Positions 46,695-56,566 of a DNA stretch of 64,000 nucleotides are shown here, piece after piece (the first letter of the stretch is position 1; each line of letters opens with the position of its first letter). Position numbers and translations under genes: made by a program. The DNA is from Prochlorococcus sp. AG-409-M05 (GTDB taxonomy: Bacteria; Cyanobacteriota; Cyanobacteriia; PCC-6307; Cyanobiaceae): positions 1-64,000 of the forward strand of contig QCKJ01000003.1 of the NCBI GenBank assembly GCA_003215435.1. The letters run 5' to 3'. The notes under the pieces were generated by a model. That model searched no databases and was not told the origin of the DNA. It worked only from the letters and a program-made list of their open reading frames with translations.

Positions 46695-47048
46695 ATGCGT
46701 CAAGAAACTCCAAAACCCCTATCCGTTGAAGAGCTCAATCAATGGTTAAACAACAAAGCAATAAAGCCATTCGTGATCGATGTAAGAGAAGATGCTGAGA
46801 TTTCTATCGCGCCATTTCCCCAATCTCACCTAAATCTTCCTCTTAGCCGATCAGAGGAGTGGCTTGATTCACTGAGAGAAACACTTCCCTTTGATCGCAA
46901 AATCGTCGTTTTGTGTCACAAAGGAATTAGAAGCTGGCATTTCGGTTGCTGGCTTATTGAGCAAGACTTTAAACAAGAAATCTTGAATTTAGATGGCGGT
47001 ATTGATTCCTGGAGTTTGAAAATTGACAGCACAATCCCTCGCTATTAA
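46695..47048 (+). CDS. rhodanese-like domain protein
   Basis: A 117-residue single rhodanese domain. FVIDVREDAEISIAPFPQS gives the CH2A-like motif, and the active loop VVLCHKGIRSWHFG holds Cys74. It may transfer sulfur or act in thiol metabolism; the natural donor and acceptor are unknown. It is 76 bp upstream of hrcA. Confidence 0.9.
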   Translation: MRQETPKPLSVEELNQWLNNKAIKPFVIDVREDAEISIAPFPQSHLNLPLSRSEEWLDSLRETLPFDRKIVVLCHKGIRSWHFGCWLIEQDFKQEILNLDGGIDSWSLKIDSTIPRY

Positions 47049-47096
47049 GGCAAAAACATGTCTTGTTCACACTATGCATAGCATCTAAAAACTCTC

Positions 47097-47111
47097 TTAG
47101 GATCGTCCTAA
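47097..47111 (+). promoter_or_regulatory. short palindrome before hrcA
   Basis: TTAGGA TCG TCCTAA is an exact 6-bp inverted repeat with a 3-bp centre, ending 13 bp before the hrcA TTG start at 47125. HrcA is a dimeric repressor, but this is not the CIRCE consensus, so an operator role is only possible. Confidence 0.25.
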
Positions 47112-47124
47112 CTAACTCAAGAAG

Positions 47125-48123
47125 TTGGAGAAGCTTGCCTCTAGAGAAAAAGAAATCTTGCAAGCCACAGTGCATCACTATGTGGACACGATTGAGCCTG
47201 TCAGCAGTAAAACCCTGGTTCAACGTTTTGGTCTCAACGCTAGTTCAGCAACTGTTCGATCCACCATGGGGGCACTTGAACAAAGAGGGCTACTTACTCA
47301 ACCACACACTTCTTCCGGGCGGATTCCAAGCCCTCAAGGTTATAGGCATTACGTTGATTGCCTTTTGCCACCACCAGCCACAACTGTCCAGCACCTTGAA
47401 AGCGAACTAACCAATCTCACACTGAGATGGGCAGCACTAGATGACTTGCTCTGGATTGTCTCAAAACGGCTCACTGACTTCACTGGATTAATGAGCCTAA
47501 TCACAAAACCTACTCGAAAGAAATCAACTCTCCGAGAGATTCGCTTAGTTAAAAGTGGCGAACGACTCCTTGTAATGCTTGTAGAAAATTCAAACCAAGC
47601 AAGTCATCTAAACCTTCGACTGCCTCCAAATGCAGAAACTGAACTTGAAGCGATAGAAACTTGGACAAGACAACAACTATCCAATTCTGGCAATGGGACT
47701 CTTGACTGGAACAGCCTTCCTTCTCAACTGCATCTAAGTGGTTTTTTACTCCGTGAAGCAATTGCAAGTCATAACAAAGCTTTTGTAAAAAATGAGAAAA
47801 ATTCTGTTTTCCATGGAATCTCAAGATTGCTATCTCAACCAGAATTCAGAGATGGTCAAAGTCTTAAACCTTTATTGGAACTACTAGACAACAAACCCTC
47901 TTCAGTAGTTCCATTACCCATAAATCAGATTGGTCAGATTTTGATTGGTGCAGAACACCCTGAGCAAGCCCTAAAGAACTGCTCAGTCGTTCAAGCCTCA
48001 TATTGCACTTCAGAAAATGAAATTGGACAAGTCGCTCTGATAGGACCAATGCGAATGACTTATTCGACTGCTAGAGCTGCAGTCAAAGGAGTTGCCAAAC
48101 ATCTAACAAAGCTGTTGTCATAA
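47125..48123 (+). CDS. hrcA: heat-inducible transcription repressor HrcA
   Basis: A 332-residue repressor. The N-terminal winged helix has [38 protein letters not shown] and [18 protein letters not shown], all typical of HrcA, which represses groE/dnaK chaperone genes via CIRCE sites. The start is TTG 47125. No CIRCE element was seen in this window. Its last 6 bp overlap trpB convergently. Confidence 0.93.
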   Translation: MEKLASREKEILQATVHHYVDTIEPVSSKTLVQRFGLNASSATVRSTMGALEQRGLLTQPHTSSGRIPSPQGYRHYVDCLLPPPATTVQHLESELTNLTLRWAALDDLLWIVSKRLTDFTGLMSLITKPTRKKSTLREIRLVKSGERLLVMLVENSNQASHLNLRLPPNAETELEAIETWTRQQLSNSGNGTLDWNSLPSQLHLSGFLLREAIASHNKAFVKNEKNSVFHGISRLLSQPEFRDGQSLKPLLELLDNKPSSVVPLPINQIGQILIGAEHPEQALKNCSVVQASYCTSENEIGQVALIGPMRMTYSTARAAVKGVAKHLTKLLS

Positions 48124-49368
48124 ATGAACCCCTATTCTTTGAGCAACAGTATTTACATCTTTATCCCCACGACCCGAACAATTAATAACAATTTCGGTCC
48201 CCTGAGAAAGTGTTGGGCAAAGTTCCTCTAACCAAGCAAATGCATGAGCAGTTTCCAAAGCGGGGATTATGCCTTCCAACTGACTAACAAGCTGAAGCGC
48301 AGTCAAGGCATCATCATCAGTAACAGAAAAATACTCTGCTCTGCCGAGATCTCGTAAATAACTATGTTCTGGGCCCACACCTGGATAATCTAAACCTGCA
48401 CTAATTGAATGAGCCTCCTGAACCTGGCCTTCATCATCCTGCAATAAAAGGCTCATTGCTCCGTGCAGAACCCCAACACTGCCTTCGGTAATAGTGGCTG
48501 CATGTCGAGAAGTCCCTACTCCTTCTCCTGCCGCTTCTACCCCAATCATACGAACTGATTGTTCTTCTACAAAGGGGTGGAATAGGCCCATTGCGTTAGA
48601 TCCACCTCCTACGCAAGCAATTAATACATCAGGAAGGCGCCCAAAGGCCTCATGGCATTGCTTCTTAGCCTCTGCACCAATAACAGCATGAAAATCTCTT
48701 ACCAACATCGGATAAGGATGGGGACCTGCAACAGAGCCAAGAATGTAGTGAGTTGACTCAACGTTAGTAACCCAATCACGAATAGCTTCACTAGTTGCAT
48801 CTTTCAATGTCGCTGTGCCAGCTGTAACCGGTTGCACCTTGGCACCAAGCAATCTCATCCGGAAAACATTCAATGCCTGACGTTTCATGTCCTCTTCACC
48901 CATATAAACAACACACTCCAATCCAAAACGTGCACAAACAGTTGCAGTAGCTACTCCATGCTGCCCTGCACCTGTCTCAGCAATGATTCTGGTTTTCCCC
49001 ATCCGCAAAGCTAAAAGAGCTTGGCCAAGGGCATTGTTTATCTTATGAGCACCGGTATGGTTCAGATCTTCCCTTTTGAGCCATATTCTTGGCCCACCAT
49101 CAGCTCTGCGGTAATGCTCAGTTAAACGTTCTGCTTCATAAAGAGGAGTAGCTCTTCCAACATAAGAATGCAGAAGTCTATTGAGCTCATCTACAAATGA
49201 ATGATCCTTCCAAGCTTCTACTGCTGCTTCCTCAAGTTCTGCAAGTGCTGGCATTAAAGTTTCTGGGACATATTGCCCACCGTAAATACCATAACGACCT
49301 AAAGAGTTAGGCCGAGCCCTGATCGCAAGATCCTCTTCATTTATTTTCTGAAAACCGATGCTAGCCAC
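48118..49368 (-). CDS. trpB: tryptophan synthase beta subunit
   Basis: A 416-residue PLP enzyme. [19 protein letters not shown] at the N-terminus, the PLP lysine in [16 protein letters not shown], and the phosphate cup [10 protein letters not shown] match the TrpB1 type. It condenses indole with serine. It is divergent from the SUI1 gene across 44 bp; trpA is not adjacent. Confidence 0.97.
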   Translation of the reverse strand: MASIGFQKINEEDLAIRARPNSLGRYGIYGGQYVPETLMPALAELEEAAVEAWKDHSFVDELNRLLHSYVGRATPLYEAERLTEHYRRADGGPRIWLKREDLNHTGAHKINNALGQALLALRMGKTRIIAETGAGQHGVATATVCARFGLECVVYMGEEDMKRQALNVFRMRLLGAKVQPVTAGTATLKDATSEAIRDWVTNVESTHYILGSVAGPHPYPMLVRDFHAVIGAEAKKQCHEAFGRLPDVLIACVGGGSNAMGLFHPFVEEQSVRMIGVEAAGEGVGTSRHAATITEGSVGVLHGAMSLLLQDDEGQVQEAHSISAGLDYPGVGPEHSYLRDLGRAEYFSVTDDDALTALQLVSQLEGIIPALETAHAFAWLEELCPTLSQGTEIVINCSGRGDKDVNTVAQRIGVHL

Positions 49369-49412
49369 CTGGAATAAATTAGAAGGTATACCTCAGCCTA
49401 AGAAGTAAATCA

Positions 49413-49736
49413 ATGGCAAAAGGAAACTGGAGTGAATTTCATGATCCAAGATCAATTAAAAACATCAAATCAGAAAAAAGTAATAAGCCAACAACAACCC
49501 AGAAAATACGTGTTCAAAAAATCAAAGCAGGAAAGCGAGGAAAAATAATTACCCTCATAACAGGGCTAAGGCTTGACGATTTGCAGTCAAAATCACTGCT
49601 CAAGGAACTTAAAGCAAGTGTTGGCACTGGCGGCACACTCAAAGGAGAAGATTTAGAGCTTCAGGGTGATCAGGTAACCAAGACCCTGGAAATTCTTAAC
49701 CGCAAAGGATATCAAGCCAAAAAATCTGGAGGCTAA
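49413..49736 (+). CDS. SUI1/eIF1-like (YciH family) protein
   Basis: A 107-residue basic protein whose C-terminal 75 residues form a SUI1 domain (KIITLITGLRL, LLKELKASVGTGGTLK, LELQGDQ). Bacterial YciH-type proteins resemble eukaryotic eIF1 and can affect initiation fidelity or stress translation. The N-terminal 30 residues are charged and low-complexity. It is followed by cysC 63 bp downstream. Confidence 0.9.
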   Translation: MAKGNWSEFHDPRSIKNIKSEKSNKPTTTQKIRVQKIKAGKRGKIITLITGLRLDDLQSKSLLKELKASVGTGGTLKGEDLELQGDQVTKTLEILNRKGYQAKKSGG

Positions 49737-49799
49737 CTATTTAAACTCTTCCACGTAAAACTTCCTTTTGCAAAATCTAATCACTCTTTTCTCGTAGAT

Positions 49800-50435
49800 A
49801 TGGACAAGGCAGCTCAAGAAAAAAACACCGGCCAATCAACAAACATTGTTTGGCATCAAGCCTCTATAGGCCGACAAGAACGAGAACAGCAACAAGGACA
49901 TAAAAGCGTGATCCTCTGGTTCACAGGACTATCAGGATCAGGGAAAAGTACTCTCGCAAACGCAGTTAATTCTTCACTCTTCTCAAAGGGATGCTCAACA
50001 TATGTTCTTGATGGTGACAATATTCGACATGGTCTGTGTAAGGACCTTGGATTTTCTGACTCTGATAGAGAAGAAAATATCCGCCGAATAGGAGAATTAT
50101 CGAAACTATTTATTGACGCAGGTACAATAACTTTAACTGCTTTTGTATCACCTTTTCGAGCCGATCGACAATCTGCTAGAGAGTTAGTAGAAGATGGAGA
50201 CTTTATAGAAATACACTGTTCTGCAAACCTAGCCATCTGCGAAGAAAGAGACACAAAAGGTCTTTATGCAAAGGCAAGAGCAGGAGAAATAAAAGAGTTT
50301 ACAGGCATATCTAGCCCTTATGAAGAGCCTTTATCGCCAGAGATAAAAGTCGATACAGGAGAGCAAGGATTGGAAGAATGTGTCGAAATCATACTAAGCA
50401 AATTAATAGATATGGGAATAATCTCTAATCCCTAG
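49800..50435 (+). CDS. cysC: adenylylsulfate kinase
   Basis: A 211-residue kinase that makes PAPS from APS. The P-loop is TGLSGSGKST, and DGDNIRHGLCKDLGFS, FVSPFRADR and YAKARAGEIKEFTGISSPYE match CysC. An N-terminal stretch of about 30 residues includes IVWHQASIGRQERE, typical of the family. It acts in sulfate assimilation or sulfation. It is convergent with purE. Confidence 0.95.
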   Translation: MDKAAQEKNTGQSTNIVWHQASIGRQEREQQQGHKSVILWFTGLSGSGKSTLANAVNSSLFSKGCSTYVLDGDNIRHGLCKDLGFSDSDREENIRRIGELSKLFIDAGTITLTAFVSPFRADRQSARELVEDGDFIEIHCSANLAICEERDTKGLYAKARAGEIKEFTGISSPYEEPLSPEIKVDTGEQGLEECVEIILSKLIDMGIISNP

Positions 50436-50495
50436 AAATAAAATTTTGCTGATTTAGAGAAGATATTTCTTCAATATTGCTTCAATCATATAAGT

Positions 50496-51011
50496 TCACA
50501 TTTCAGCCAAATAATTAACTGGGCCTAATTTAACTAGGCGAGAATCCTTATTTACTACTTCATCATGCATAGCGACTCGATAAGCCTCTAATCTTTCTGC
50601 CAAATTTGGATTTGATATTGCCAAAATCTGAACAGCTAGCAACCCAGCATTCAATCCGCTTCCAATGGCCACAGTGGCTACTGGGACCCCTCCAGGCATT
50701 TGAACAATAGAACACATGGAATCAACTCCTGAAAGTGATTTCGTTCGAATTGGAACTCCTATAACTGGAAGAGTTGTCAATGAAGCCACCATCCCAGGCA
50801 AATGAGCCGCTCCCCCAGCACCAGCAATAATCACCTTCAAACCTTTGGATTTCGCTTTCTCAGCAAAGCTCACCATTTCGATGGGAGTTCTATGAGCGGA
50901 CAAAACGCGTACCTCGACTCCCACACCAAATTCCTCTAAAACCTTTGCTGCAGGAGCCAAAGCAGGCAAGTCAGAGTCACTGCCCATAACTACAGCAACA
51001 AGGTTTGTCAT
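50496..51011 (-). CDS. purE: N5-carboxyaminoimidazole ribonucleotide mutase
   Basis: A 171-residue enzyme of purine synthesis. [12 protein letters not shown] at the start, VLSAHRTP and the [14 protein letters not shown] motif are diagnostic. I choose ATG 51011 because the 24 codons upstream (to 51083) are outside the normal PurE start. It is divergent from nagA. Confidence 0.95.
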   Translation of the reverse strand: MTNLVAVVMGSDSDLPALAPAAKVLEEFGVGVEVRVLSAHRTPIEMVSFAEKAKSKGLKVIIAGAGGAAHLPGMVASLTTLPVIGVPIRTKSLSGVDSMCSIVQMPGGVPVATVAIGSGLNAGLLAVQILAISNPNLAERLEAYRVAMHDEVVNKDSRLVKLGPVNYLAEM

Positions 51012-51108
51012 TTCATCAAGTACTAAAGACACATCTAATGATGCAATAGACACTATGAATAATGACGTGACTACCACAGCCACGCACTAGAACCTGCCAA
51101 TAATCCTC

Positions 51109-52266
51109 ATGCGTCGGATCACCAACATCCGCCTTCCTCAAGCTGCACCACAGGCTGATTTAAAGCAAATTTGGGGTATCTGCTTAGATAAAAGCAATCA
51201 AATAGTTGAAATTTATCCTTTAACAAAAGGTACCGACTTTCAAGGCGAAGACTGGGGAGGGGACTGGCTAAGTCCAATGGCAATAGACCTACAAATGAAT
51301 GGTGGTTTAGGTCTTTCATTCAACAAACTCTCGAGTAAGAATCTTCCTGAATTAATTTCTCTACTTGATCTTTTGTGGCTGGAAGGAATTGAAGCAATCT
51401 GTCCAACTCTTGTAACTTGTGAATTTAAGCAACTACGGCAAGCTCTTTCAGTGCTCAAGAAATGTCGAAAATATTCTGCACCTAAACGTTGCAAGCTACT
51501 TGGCGCTCACCTTGAAGGACCCTTCATTTCAGCAACCTATCGTGGAGCTCATCCAAAAGAGCATCTTTGCGAACCAACTCTCAAAGCCCTCGAGTCAAGA
51601 ATCAATGGCTTCGAAAAGGAAATCAGCCTATTCACTCTTGCGCCAGAGCTCTCAGGTTCTGAAGAGATAATTAAAAATCTAAAAAGTCTTGGAATAGTGG
51701 TTTGCCTTGGCCACTCTTCCGCTAGTGGCACTGCATGCAAACAGTTCTTCGAGCAAGGGTTAACCATGCTCACACATACTTTTAATGCTATGCCTGGTCT
51801 CCACCATAGAGCTCCTGGGCCGATTGGAGAAGCAATTAAAAATGGCGAAATTGCCTTAGGGCTTATAGCTGATGGCAAACATGTTGATCCAACCATGGCA
51901 ATGCTGCTGCAGAGGTTGTCACCAAAAAAAATTGTCTTAGTCAGTGATGCACTCTCCCCGTATGGGATGAGTAAAGGTCCATTTCGCTGGGATGAAAGAG
52001 AACTGATAGTTGAAAAAGGAACTTGCTATTTAAAAGATGGCACTCTTGTTGGGACTACCCTTCCACTCCTTGAAGGCTGCAAAAGACTTGCAAAATGGAC
52101 TGGAAATCCTTCAGCTGCCATCTGGTCAGCAACTATTAGTCCAAGACAAGTGTTAGCAGAGAAAAAATCTATCGAAAGCTATCTTCTGAACCAACCATTA
52201 ACAAAACTCCTTAGATGGCAAGGAAATCTAGATGGAGGATGTCTTAAATGGAGCCATGCTGCGTAA
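51109..52266 (+). CDS. nagA: N-acetylglucosamine-6-phosphate deacetylase
   Basis: A 385-residue amidohydrolase. IDLQMNGG, AHLEGPFIS, CLGHSSASG, THTFNAMPGLHHR, GLIADGKHV and VSDALSPYG follow the NagA order; the Glu in HLEGPF and the His and Asp residues are the metal ligands and catalytic acid. It deacetylates GlcNAc-6-P, for recycling of cell-wall amino sugars. It is 26 bp before chlM on the same strand. Confidence 0.92.
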   Translation: MRRITNIRLPQAAPQADLKQIWGICLDKSNQIVEIYPLTKGTDFQGEDWGGDWLSPMAIDLQMNGGLGLSFNKLSSKNLPELISLLDLLWLEGIEAICPTLVTCEFKQLRQALSVLKKCRKYSAPKRCKLLGAHLEGPFISATYRGAHPKEHLCEPTLKALESRINGFEKEISLFTLAPELSGSEEIIKNLKSLGIVVCLGHSSASGTACKQFFEQGLTMLTHTFNAMPGLHHRAPGPIGEAIKNGEIALGLIADGKHVDPTMAMLLQRLSPKKIVLVSDALSPYGMSKGPFRWDERELIVEKGTCYLKDGTLVGTTLPLLEGCKRLAKWTGNPSAAIWSATISPRQVLAEKKSIESYLLNQPLTKLLRWQGNLDGGCLKWSHAA

Positions 52267-52292
52267 GATCTGCAAGCGAATATTGAAGGATC

Positions 52293-53009
52293 ATGGCCAC
52301 TAAAAAGCTCACAAAGCTTAAGCAAGCTGAAAAAGCCGAAGTAGCAGATTATTTCAATGGAATGGGTTTCGACCGTTGGAATCGAATTTATAGCGAAAGC
52401 AGTGAAGTCAATAATGTGCAGAGAAATATAAGGATTGGGCATCAGAAAACTGTCGATGATGTTCTCTCATGGCTCAAAGAAACTAAAGATGTCAATCAAA
52501 AAACATTCTGTGATGCAGGTTGTGGTGTTGGGAGCATTACCCTTCCTCTTGCTTCAATGGGAGCAAAGTCAATATCAGCCAGTGATATTTCAGAATCGAT
52601 GATCGGAGAAACAAAGCGACGCGCTGAAGAAGCAAATTTAGACATGAGCCGGCTGAATTTTATTACCTCAGACCTGGAAAGCCTAAAAGGTTCATTTCAC
52701 ACAGTAATCTGTCTAGACGTTTTTATTCATTATCCTCAAGTTGCTGCCGAGGAAATGGTGAATCATCTTTGTGGCCTTTCAGAAGAAAAACTGATAGTCA
52801 GTTTTGCACCATATACACCATTTCTAGCAGTCCTGAAAAAGATTGGTCAATTCTTTCCTGGTGCCAATAAAACTACTAGGGCATACATACTTAAAGAAAG
52901 TGGAATTATTAATGCCGCTAGAAAATGTGGATTTGAAGTGACACGTAGAAAGCTTAATAAAGCACCATTTTACTTCTCACAATTAATAGAGTTTAATAAG
53001 GTAAAATAG
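52293..53009 (+). CDS. chlM: magnesium-protoporphyrin IX methyltransferase
   Basis: A 238-residue SAM-dependent methyltransferase of chlorophyll synthesis. VADYFNGMGFDRWNRIYSES at the N-terminus and the SAM-binding CDAGCGVGSITLPLA match ChlM, and the VICLDVFIHYPQ segment is family-typical. It methylates the Mg-protoporphyrin propionate. It is convergent with the response regulator gene. Confidence 0.94.
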   Translation: MATKKLTKLKQAEKAEVADYFNGMGFDRWNRIYSESSEVNNVQRNIRIGHQKTVDDVLSWLKETKDVNQKTFCDAGCGVGSITLPLASMGAKSISASDISESMIGETKRRAEEANLDMSRLNFITSDLESLKGSFHTVICLDVFIHYPQVAAEEMVNHLCGLSEEKLIVSFAPYTPFLAVLKKIGQFFPGANKTTRAYILKESGIINAARKCGFEVTRRKLNKAPFYFSQLIEFNKVK

Positions 53010-53036
53010 CTAGATTAATTTGTTAACTGTTATTAT

Positions 53037-53762
53037 CTACTTGACTAAATGATTCTCAAGAGCATATCTAACTAATTCTGTACGACTGGATGTGCCTGTC
53101 TTATTAAATAGTCTGCTAACATATTTCTCGACATTACGTATTGAGGTCTCTAGTTGTCTTGCAATTTCTTTATTCATTAATCCCTCTGCAACGAGTTGCA
53201 AAACACTAGCTTCTCTAGGAGTAAAGCTATGTAGCATTGTTTCCTTAGAAGGGGTTTCATCACCCTGAGAAAGCATCGAGCGAATTTCAGTAATCTGACG
53301 AGCCATCTGAGCAACATCAGCATCAGCAAAGCGTGCTGCTTCCATTAATAATCTTTCTTGCCGACGAACAACATTACGCACTCTTGCAACTAATTCATCA
53401 GGGTCAAAAGGTTTAGGAATGTAATCATCTACACCTGCTTGATACCCCTGAGTCCTGTCAATGGTCATGCCTTTAGCAGTAAGAAAAATTACTGGAGTAC
53501 CTGCTAAACGTTCATCCTCTCGAAGTCGTTTCAATAGACCATATCCATCGCATCTTGGCATCATCACATCAGTAATGACAAGGTCAGGGAACATCTGCTG
53601 CGCCTTCTGCCAACCCTCATCTCCATCAACAGCAGTAATGACCTCAAATCCCTCATCTTCAAGGTAAGCCTGGACAGCGGCTCTCAATCCAGGCTCATCA
53701 TCAACTAACAGTAGTTTTGGTGGAGGTGAATCCTCAATTTTCAAAGGAGTTATATCACTCAT
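53037..53762 (-). CDS. LuxR-type response regulator (Ycf29-like)
   Basis: A 241-residue two-domain regulator. The receiver spans about residues 15-135, with DDE at about 21-23, phosphoacceptor Asp65 in LVITDVMMPRCDG and IPKPFDPDEL; a linker rich in Ala/Met/Arg follows; a LuxR-type helix-turn-helix (FTPREASVLQLVAEGLMNKE) fills the last 65 residues. It resembles the plastid/cyanobacterial Ycf29/TctD-like group. Partner kinase and targets are unknown. Confidence 0.87.
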   Translation of the reverse strand: MSDITPLKIEDSPPPKLLLVDDEPGLRAAVQAYLEDEGFEVITAVDGDEGWQKAQQMFPDLVITDVMMPRCDGYGLLKRLREDERLAGTPVIFLTAKGMTIDRTQGYQAGVDDYIPKPFDPDELVARVRNVVRRQERLLMEAARFADADVAQMARQITEIRSMLSQGDETPSKETMLHSFTPREASVLQLVAEGLMNKEIARQLETSIRNVEKYVSRLFNKTGTSSRTELVRYALENHLVK

Positions 53763-53820
53763 AATAAAAAAAGATCTAAGGAAATTTAAACGTTATTTGG
53801 TTGCATATCAAAATTTAGAA

Positions 53821-54342
53821 TTAACGGCGTCGAGGGGCTCTCAAAACCTCCTGATACTCGACTAAACCAGTTGTATAACCCCTTGCGAGAGCAGCCTGTC
53901 TTAGGGTTGTAGGGTCAGCACCTGCAAGCCCTGGTTCACAAGCTGCCCACCAAACCAGATGATCTTCTTGGTTTACTTTAGTAACTTCACCTCCAGGATT
54001 GAGTCGTCTTACATAAATAGATGTTGCGTCACGTTTTACCCGAATAGGCTCATCAGGTGAACATCGCACAGTTTCAGAGTAGATGTTTAAATCATCGAAA
54101 GATTCTTGCCAGAGCTTGAAACGGCGCAAATCTGGATCCAGCTCATCCTTCTCTACTGAATACATTCCTAATACATATTCGCCACCCAGGTCAGGTTTGC
54201 GTATCAAAATCACCAAGTCAGAAGGTCGTAATTTCTTCATTCTTTCAATAACATCTTTACGTTCAATCGCCTCACTTGAATTCAAGGTAAAACAAGACAT
54301 CGCCAAGATACTCAGTAAAAAAGTCCTTTTATAGAGCATCAT
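53821..54342 (-). CDS. conserved secreted protein of unknown function
   Basis: A 173-residue protein beginning with a likely signal peptide (MMLYKRTFLLSILAMSCFT, cleavage likely after about residue 25). The mature part has KLRPSDLVILIRKPDLGGEY, RVKRDATSIYVRRLNPGG and DHLVWWAACEPGLAGADP. I recall related hypothetical proteins in cyanobacteria but cannot name a domain. The gene is upstream of, and divergent from, the cysteine desulfurase gene. Confidence 0.75.
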   Translation of the reverse strand: MMLYKRTFLLSILAMSCFTLNSSEAIERKDVIERMKKLRPSDLVILIRKPDLGGEYVLGMYSVEKDELDPDLRRFKLWQESFDDLNIYSETVRCSPDEPIRVKRDATSIYVRRLNPGGEVTKVNQEDHLVWWAACEPGLAGADPTTLRQAALARGYTTGLVEYQEVLRAPRRR

Positions 54343-54370
54343 TTAAACCCGAGCGGAGAAAAATTCAGAC

Positions 54371-55567
54371 ATGAGGTCAAGCTACCCAATCAACATACAA
54401 ACCGCTTTACCACTTCAGCTTGATCATCAAGCAACAACTCCTTGCGATAAGGAAGTGCTTGCCTCTATGTCACCTTACTGGGATAAATATTGGGGGAATG
54501 CTTCTAGTAAACAAAATAAATCTGGTATTACGGCTGCGGCAGCTGTAAGCCTCGCAAGAGAGGAATTAGCTTCTTGTTTAAAAGTAGAGCCATCACGAAT
54601 AATTTTCACAAGCGGGGCTACCGAGTCAAATAACTTGGCCCTCATTGGGCACGCTCGTGCTGTTTCACAAGAATTGGGGAAACCTGGGCACATAATCACT
54701 CTAGAGACTGAGCATCATGCAGTACTAGATCCACTAAGACAACTTAGAAAAGAAGGTTTTCGATTAACAGAGCTTCGGCCAGATTCAAACGGAATCTTGA
54801 CCACAGATCAACTAAGAAATGCCCTCCAAGATGATACATTCTTAGTAAGTATAATGATAGCTAATAATGAAATAGGGGTAATTCAGCCAATTAAAGATTT
54901 AGCAAGTATATGTAGGGAAAAAGGAATTACTTTTCATAGTGATGCTGCCCAAGCATTTGGCCATATTGACTTAGATCCATTTGAAATGGGTATAGATTTA
55001 ATGAGTATTAATGCACATAAACTTTATGGCCCAAAAGGAATTGGAGCACTCTTCATTAATCCTGGTTTAAAAATAATGCCTTTGCAGTGGGGAGGAGGAC
55101 AAGAGCAAGGTATTAGGCCTGGAACATTGCCAGTACCCTTAATTGTAGGGTTTGCAAAAGCAGCTAAAATTGCAATGAAGGATATTTCAGCTCGACAGAA
55201 AAAAATAAAGGTCTTGCGAAATGAACTTTTAAAAGGCTTAGAAGAACGAATACCTAAACTATTAATTAATGGGACACTAGAAAGGCGCCTACCACAAAAT
55301 CTAAATATTACACTTCCCGATACACTAGGCAGCCAACTTCATAAGAATTTAAGGCCATTAATATCATGCAGTAGTGGCTCAGCATGCAGCCTAGGAGAGC
55401 CGTCTCATGTATTAAAATCAATAGGCAGAAGCACAGCGCAAGCAGAAGCATCAATCAGGTTAAGTCTTGGGAAAGAAACTAATTCAGAGACCATCAAAGA
55501 TGCGATTAACATTATTGAATATATATTTTTAAAGGTTAAGCGTAATAAGGAAGAGTCAAAGATATGA
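54371..55567 (+). CDS. cysteine desulfurase (NifS/IscS type)
   Basis: A 398-residue PLP enzyme that releases sulfur from cysteine. LDHQATTPC at the start, GATESNNLALIGHA, HSDAAQAFGH, the PLP lysine in SINAHKLYGPKG and the catalytic cysteine loop SCSSGSACSLGEPSHVLK fit the NifS/IscS class. It could serve iron-sulfur cluster assembly or tRNA thiolation. No ISC scaffold gene is adjacent. Confidence 0.92.
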   Translation: MRSSYPINIQTALPLQLDHQATTPCDKEVLASMSPYWDKYWGNASSKQNKSGITAAAAVSLAREELASCLKVEPSRIIFTSGATESNNLALIGHARAVSQELGKPGHIITLETEHHAVLDPLRQLRKEGFRLTELRPDSNGILTTDQLRNALQDDTFLVSIMIANNEIGVIQPIKDLASICREKGITFHSDAAQAFGHIDLDPFEMGIDLMSINAHKLYGPKGIGALFINPGLKIMPLQWGGGQEQGIRPGTLPVPLIVGFAKAAKIAMKDISARQKKIKVLRNELLKGLEERIPKLLINGTLERRLPQNLNITLPDTLGSQLHKNLRPLISCSSGSACSLGEPSHVLKSIGRSTAQAEASIRLSLGKETNSETIKDAINIIEYIFLKVKRNKEESKI

Positions 55568-55609
55568 ATAAATTGATTCATTCAAAGTGAAAATAGAGAG
55601 GTATAAAAA

Positions 55610-56518
55610 TCAATCTCTCCTCCGAGCTATTCGCAGCTTTGCACTTCTACTTCTTGGATTATTAGCAACTTCTGATCTACTTGCAATAATTGGTTTGCGT
55701 GTAACCCTTTCTAAGCGATCATCATTCAAAAAAGAATGCTTCACCAGTCTATCTTCAAGAGAATGAAAGCTAATTACACAAAATAAACCCTCTTTTACTA
55801 ACCATTTTGGAGAGTTAATTAGCAATTTTTCCAATGCAAACATCTCATTATTAACTGCTATTCTTAAAGCTTGAAAAGTTCTTGTCGCTGGGTGAGTCCG
55901 GCCTTTACGCATTTTAGGGGGATAACACCCCGCGATAGAATAAGCCAAGTCAATAGTCCCGCTATAAGCACCATTGTTTTTTAAGTCCTGTTTGATTCGC
56001 CTTGCTATACGACGAGATAATCTTTCCTCTCCAAATTTATAAATAATGTCTGCGAGCTCATGTTCATTTAAACGTTGAATTAACTCTGAAACTGGTTCTC
56101 CCTCCACTTGATTCATCCGCATGTCTAATGGGCCGTCGTTGCGGAAACTGAAACCTCTCTCAGGAATATCTAATTGGGGACTGCTAAGGCCTAAATCGGC
56201 TAAAACCATTAAGACAGGTTCGTCGATTGAGAAATCTGAGAAATTACCCGTAACAATTTCTACTCGATCACGAAAGGGTTCAAGGTGCTGTTTAGCAGCT
56301 CTACAAGCCACTGGATCTTGATCCAACCCAATAAGACGTAGCTGCGGGTAAGCCTCGAGGATGAGTCGACTATGGCCTCCTCCCCCAAGAGTTGCATCAA
56401 TGAACAAACCACTATCAAATTCGCCAAAAGGAAGATCTGCTGTTGCTTTTAAAACCGCATCAGCCAAGACTGGTAAATGATGAAAATCAATAGCTTGAAG
56501 AGATGGATTTTCTAACAT
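55610..56518 (-). CDS. rsmH: 16S rRNA (cytosine-N4)-methyltransferase
   Basis: A 302-residue methyltransferase that modifies C1402 of 16S r[42 protein letters not shown] and the C-terminal [17 protein letters not shown] match RsmH. Start ATG 56518 lies in an 11-bp inverted repeat with the ndhH start. It is convergent with the cysteine desulfurase. Confidence 0.95.
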   Translation of the reverse strand: MLENPSLQAIDFHHLPVLADAVLKATADLPFGEFDSGLFIDATLGGGGHSRLILEAYPQLRLIGLDQDPVACRAAKQHLEPFRDRVEIVTGNFSDFSIDEPVLMVLADLGLSSPQLDIPERGFSFRNDGPLDMRMNQVEGEPVSELIQRLNEHELADIIYKFGEERLSRRIARRIKQDLKNNGAYSGTIDLAYSIAGCYPPKMRKGRTHPATRTFQALRIAVNNEMFALEKLLINSPKWLVKEGLFCVISFHSLEDRLVKHSFLNDDRLERVTRKPIIASRSEVANNPRSRSAKLRIARRRD

Positions 56519-56566
56519 GGGTTCTGCCTAAGATCCCAACAAGAGTTCTATAACCCAGAACCCATG
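56516..56566. repeat. inverted repeat carrying both rsmH and ndhH start codons
   Basis: CATGGGTTCTG (56516-56526) and CAGAACCCATG (56556-56566) are exact reverse complements, 11 bp each, with a 29-bp centre. The left arm's CAT is the rsmH start (minus strand) and the right arm's ATG is the ndhH start, so the two divergent genes have identical CAGAACCC just before their ATG. Confidence 0.85.

Noticed and set aside
47049-47124. Search for a CIRCE operator at hrcA
   Set aside because: No TTAGCACTC-N9-GAGTGCTAA match was found here or elsewhere in the window by eye.
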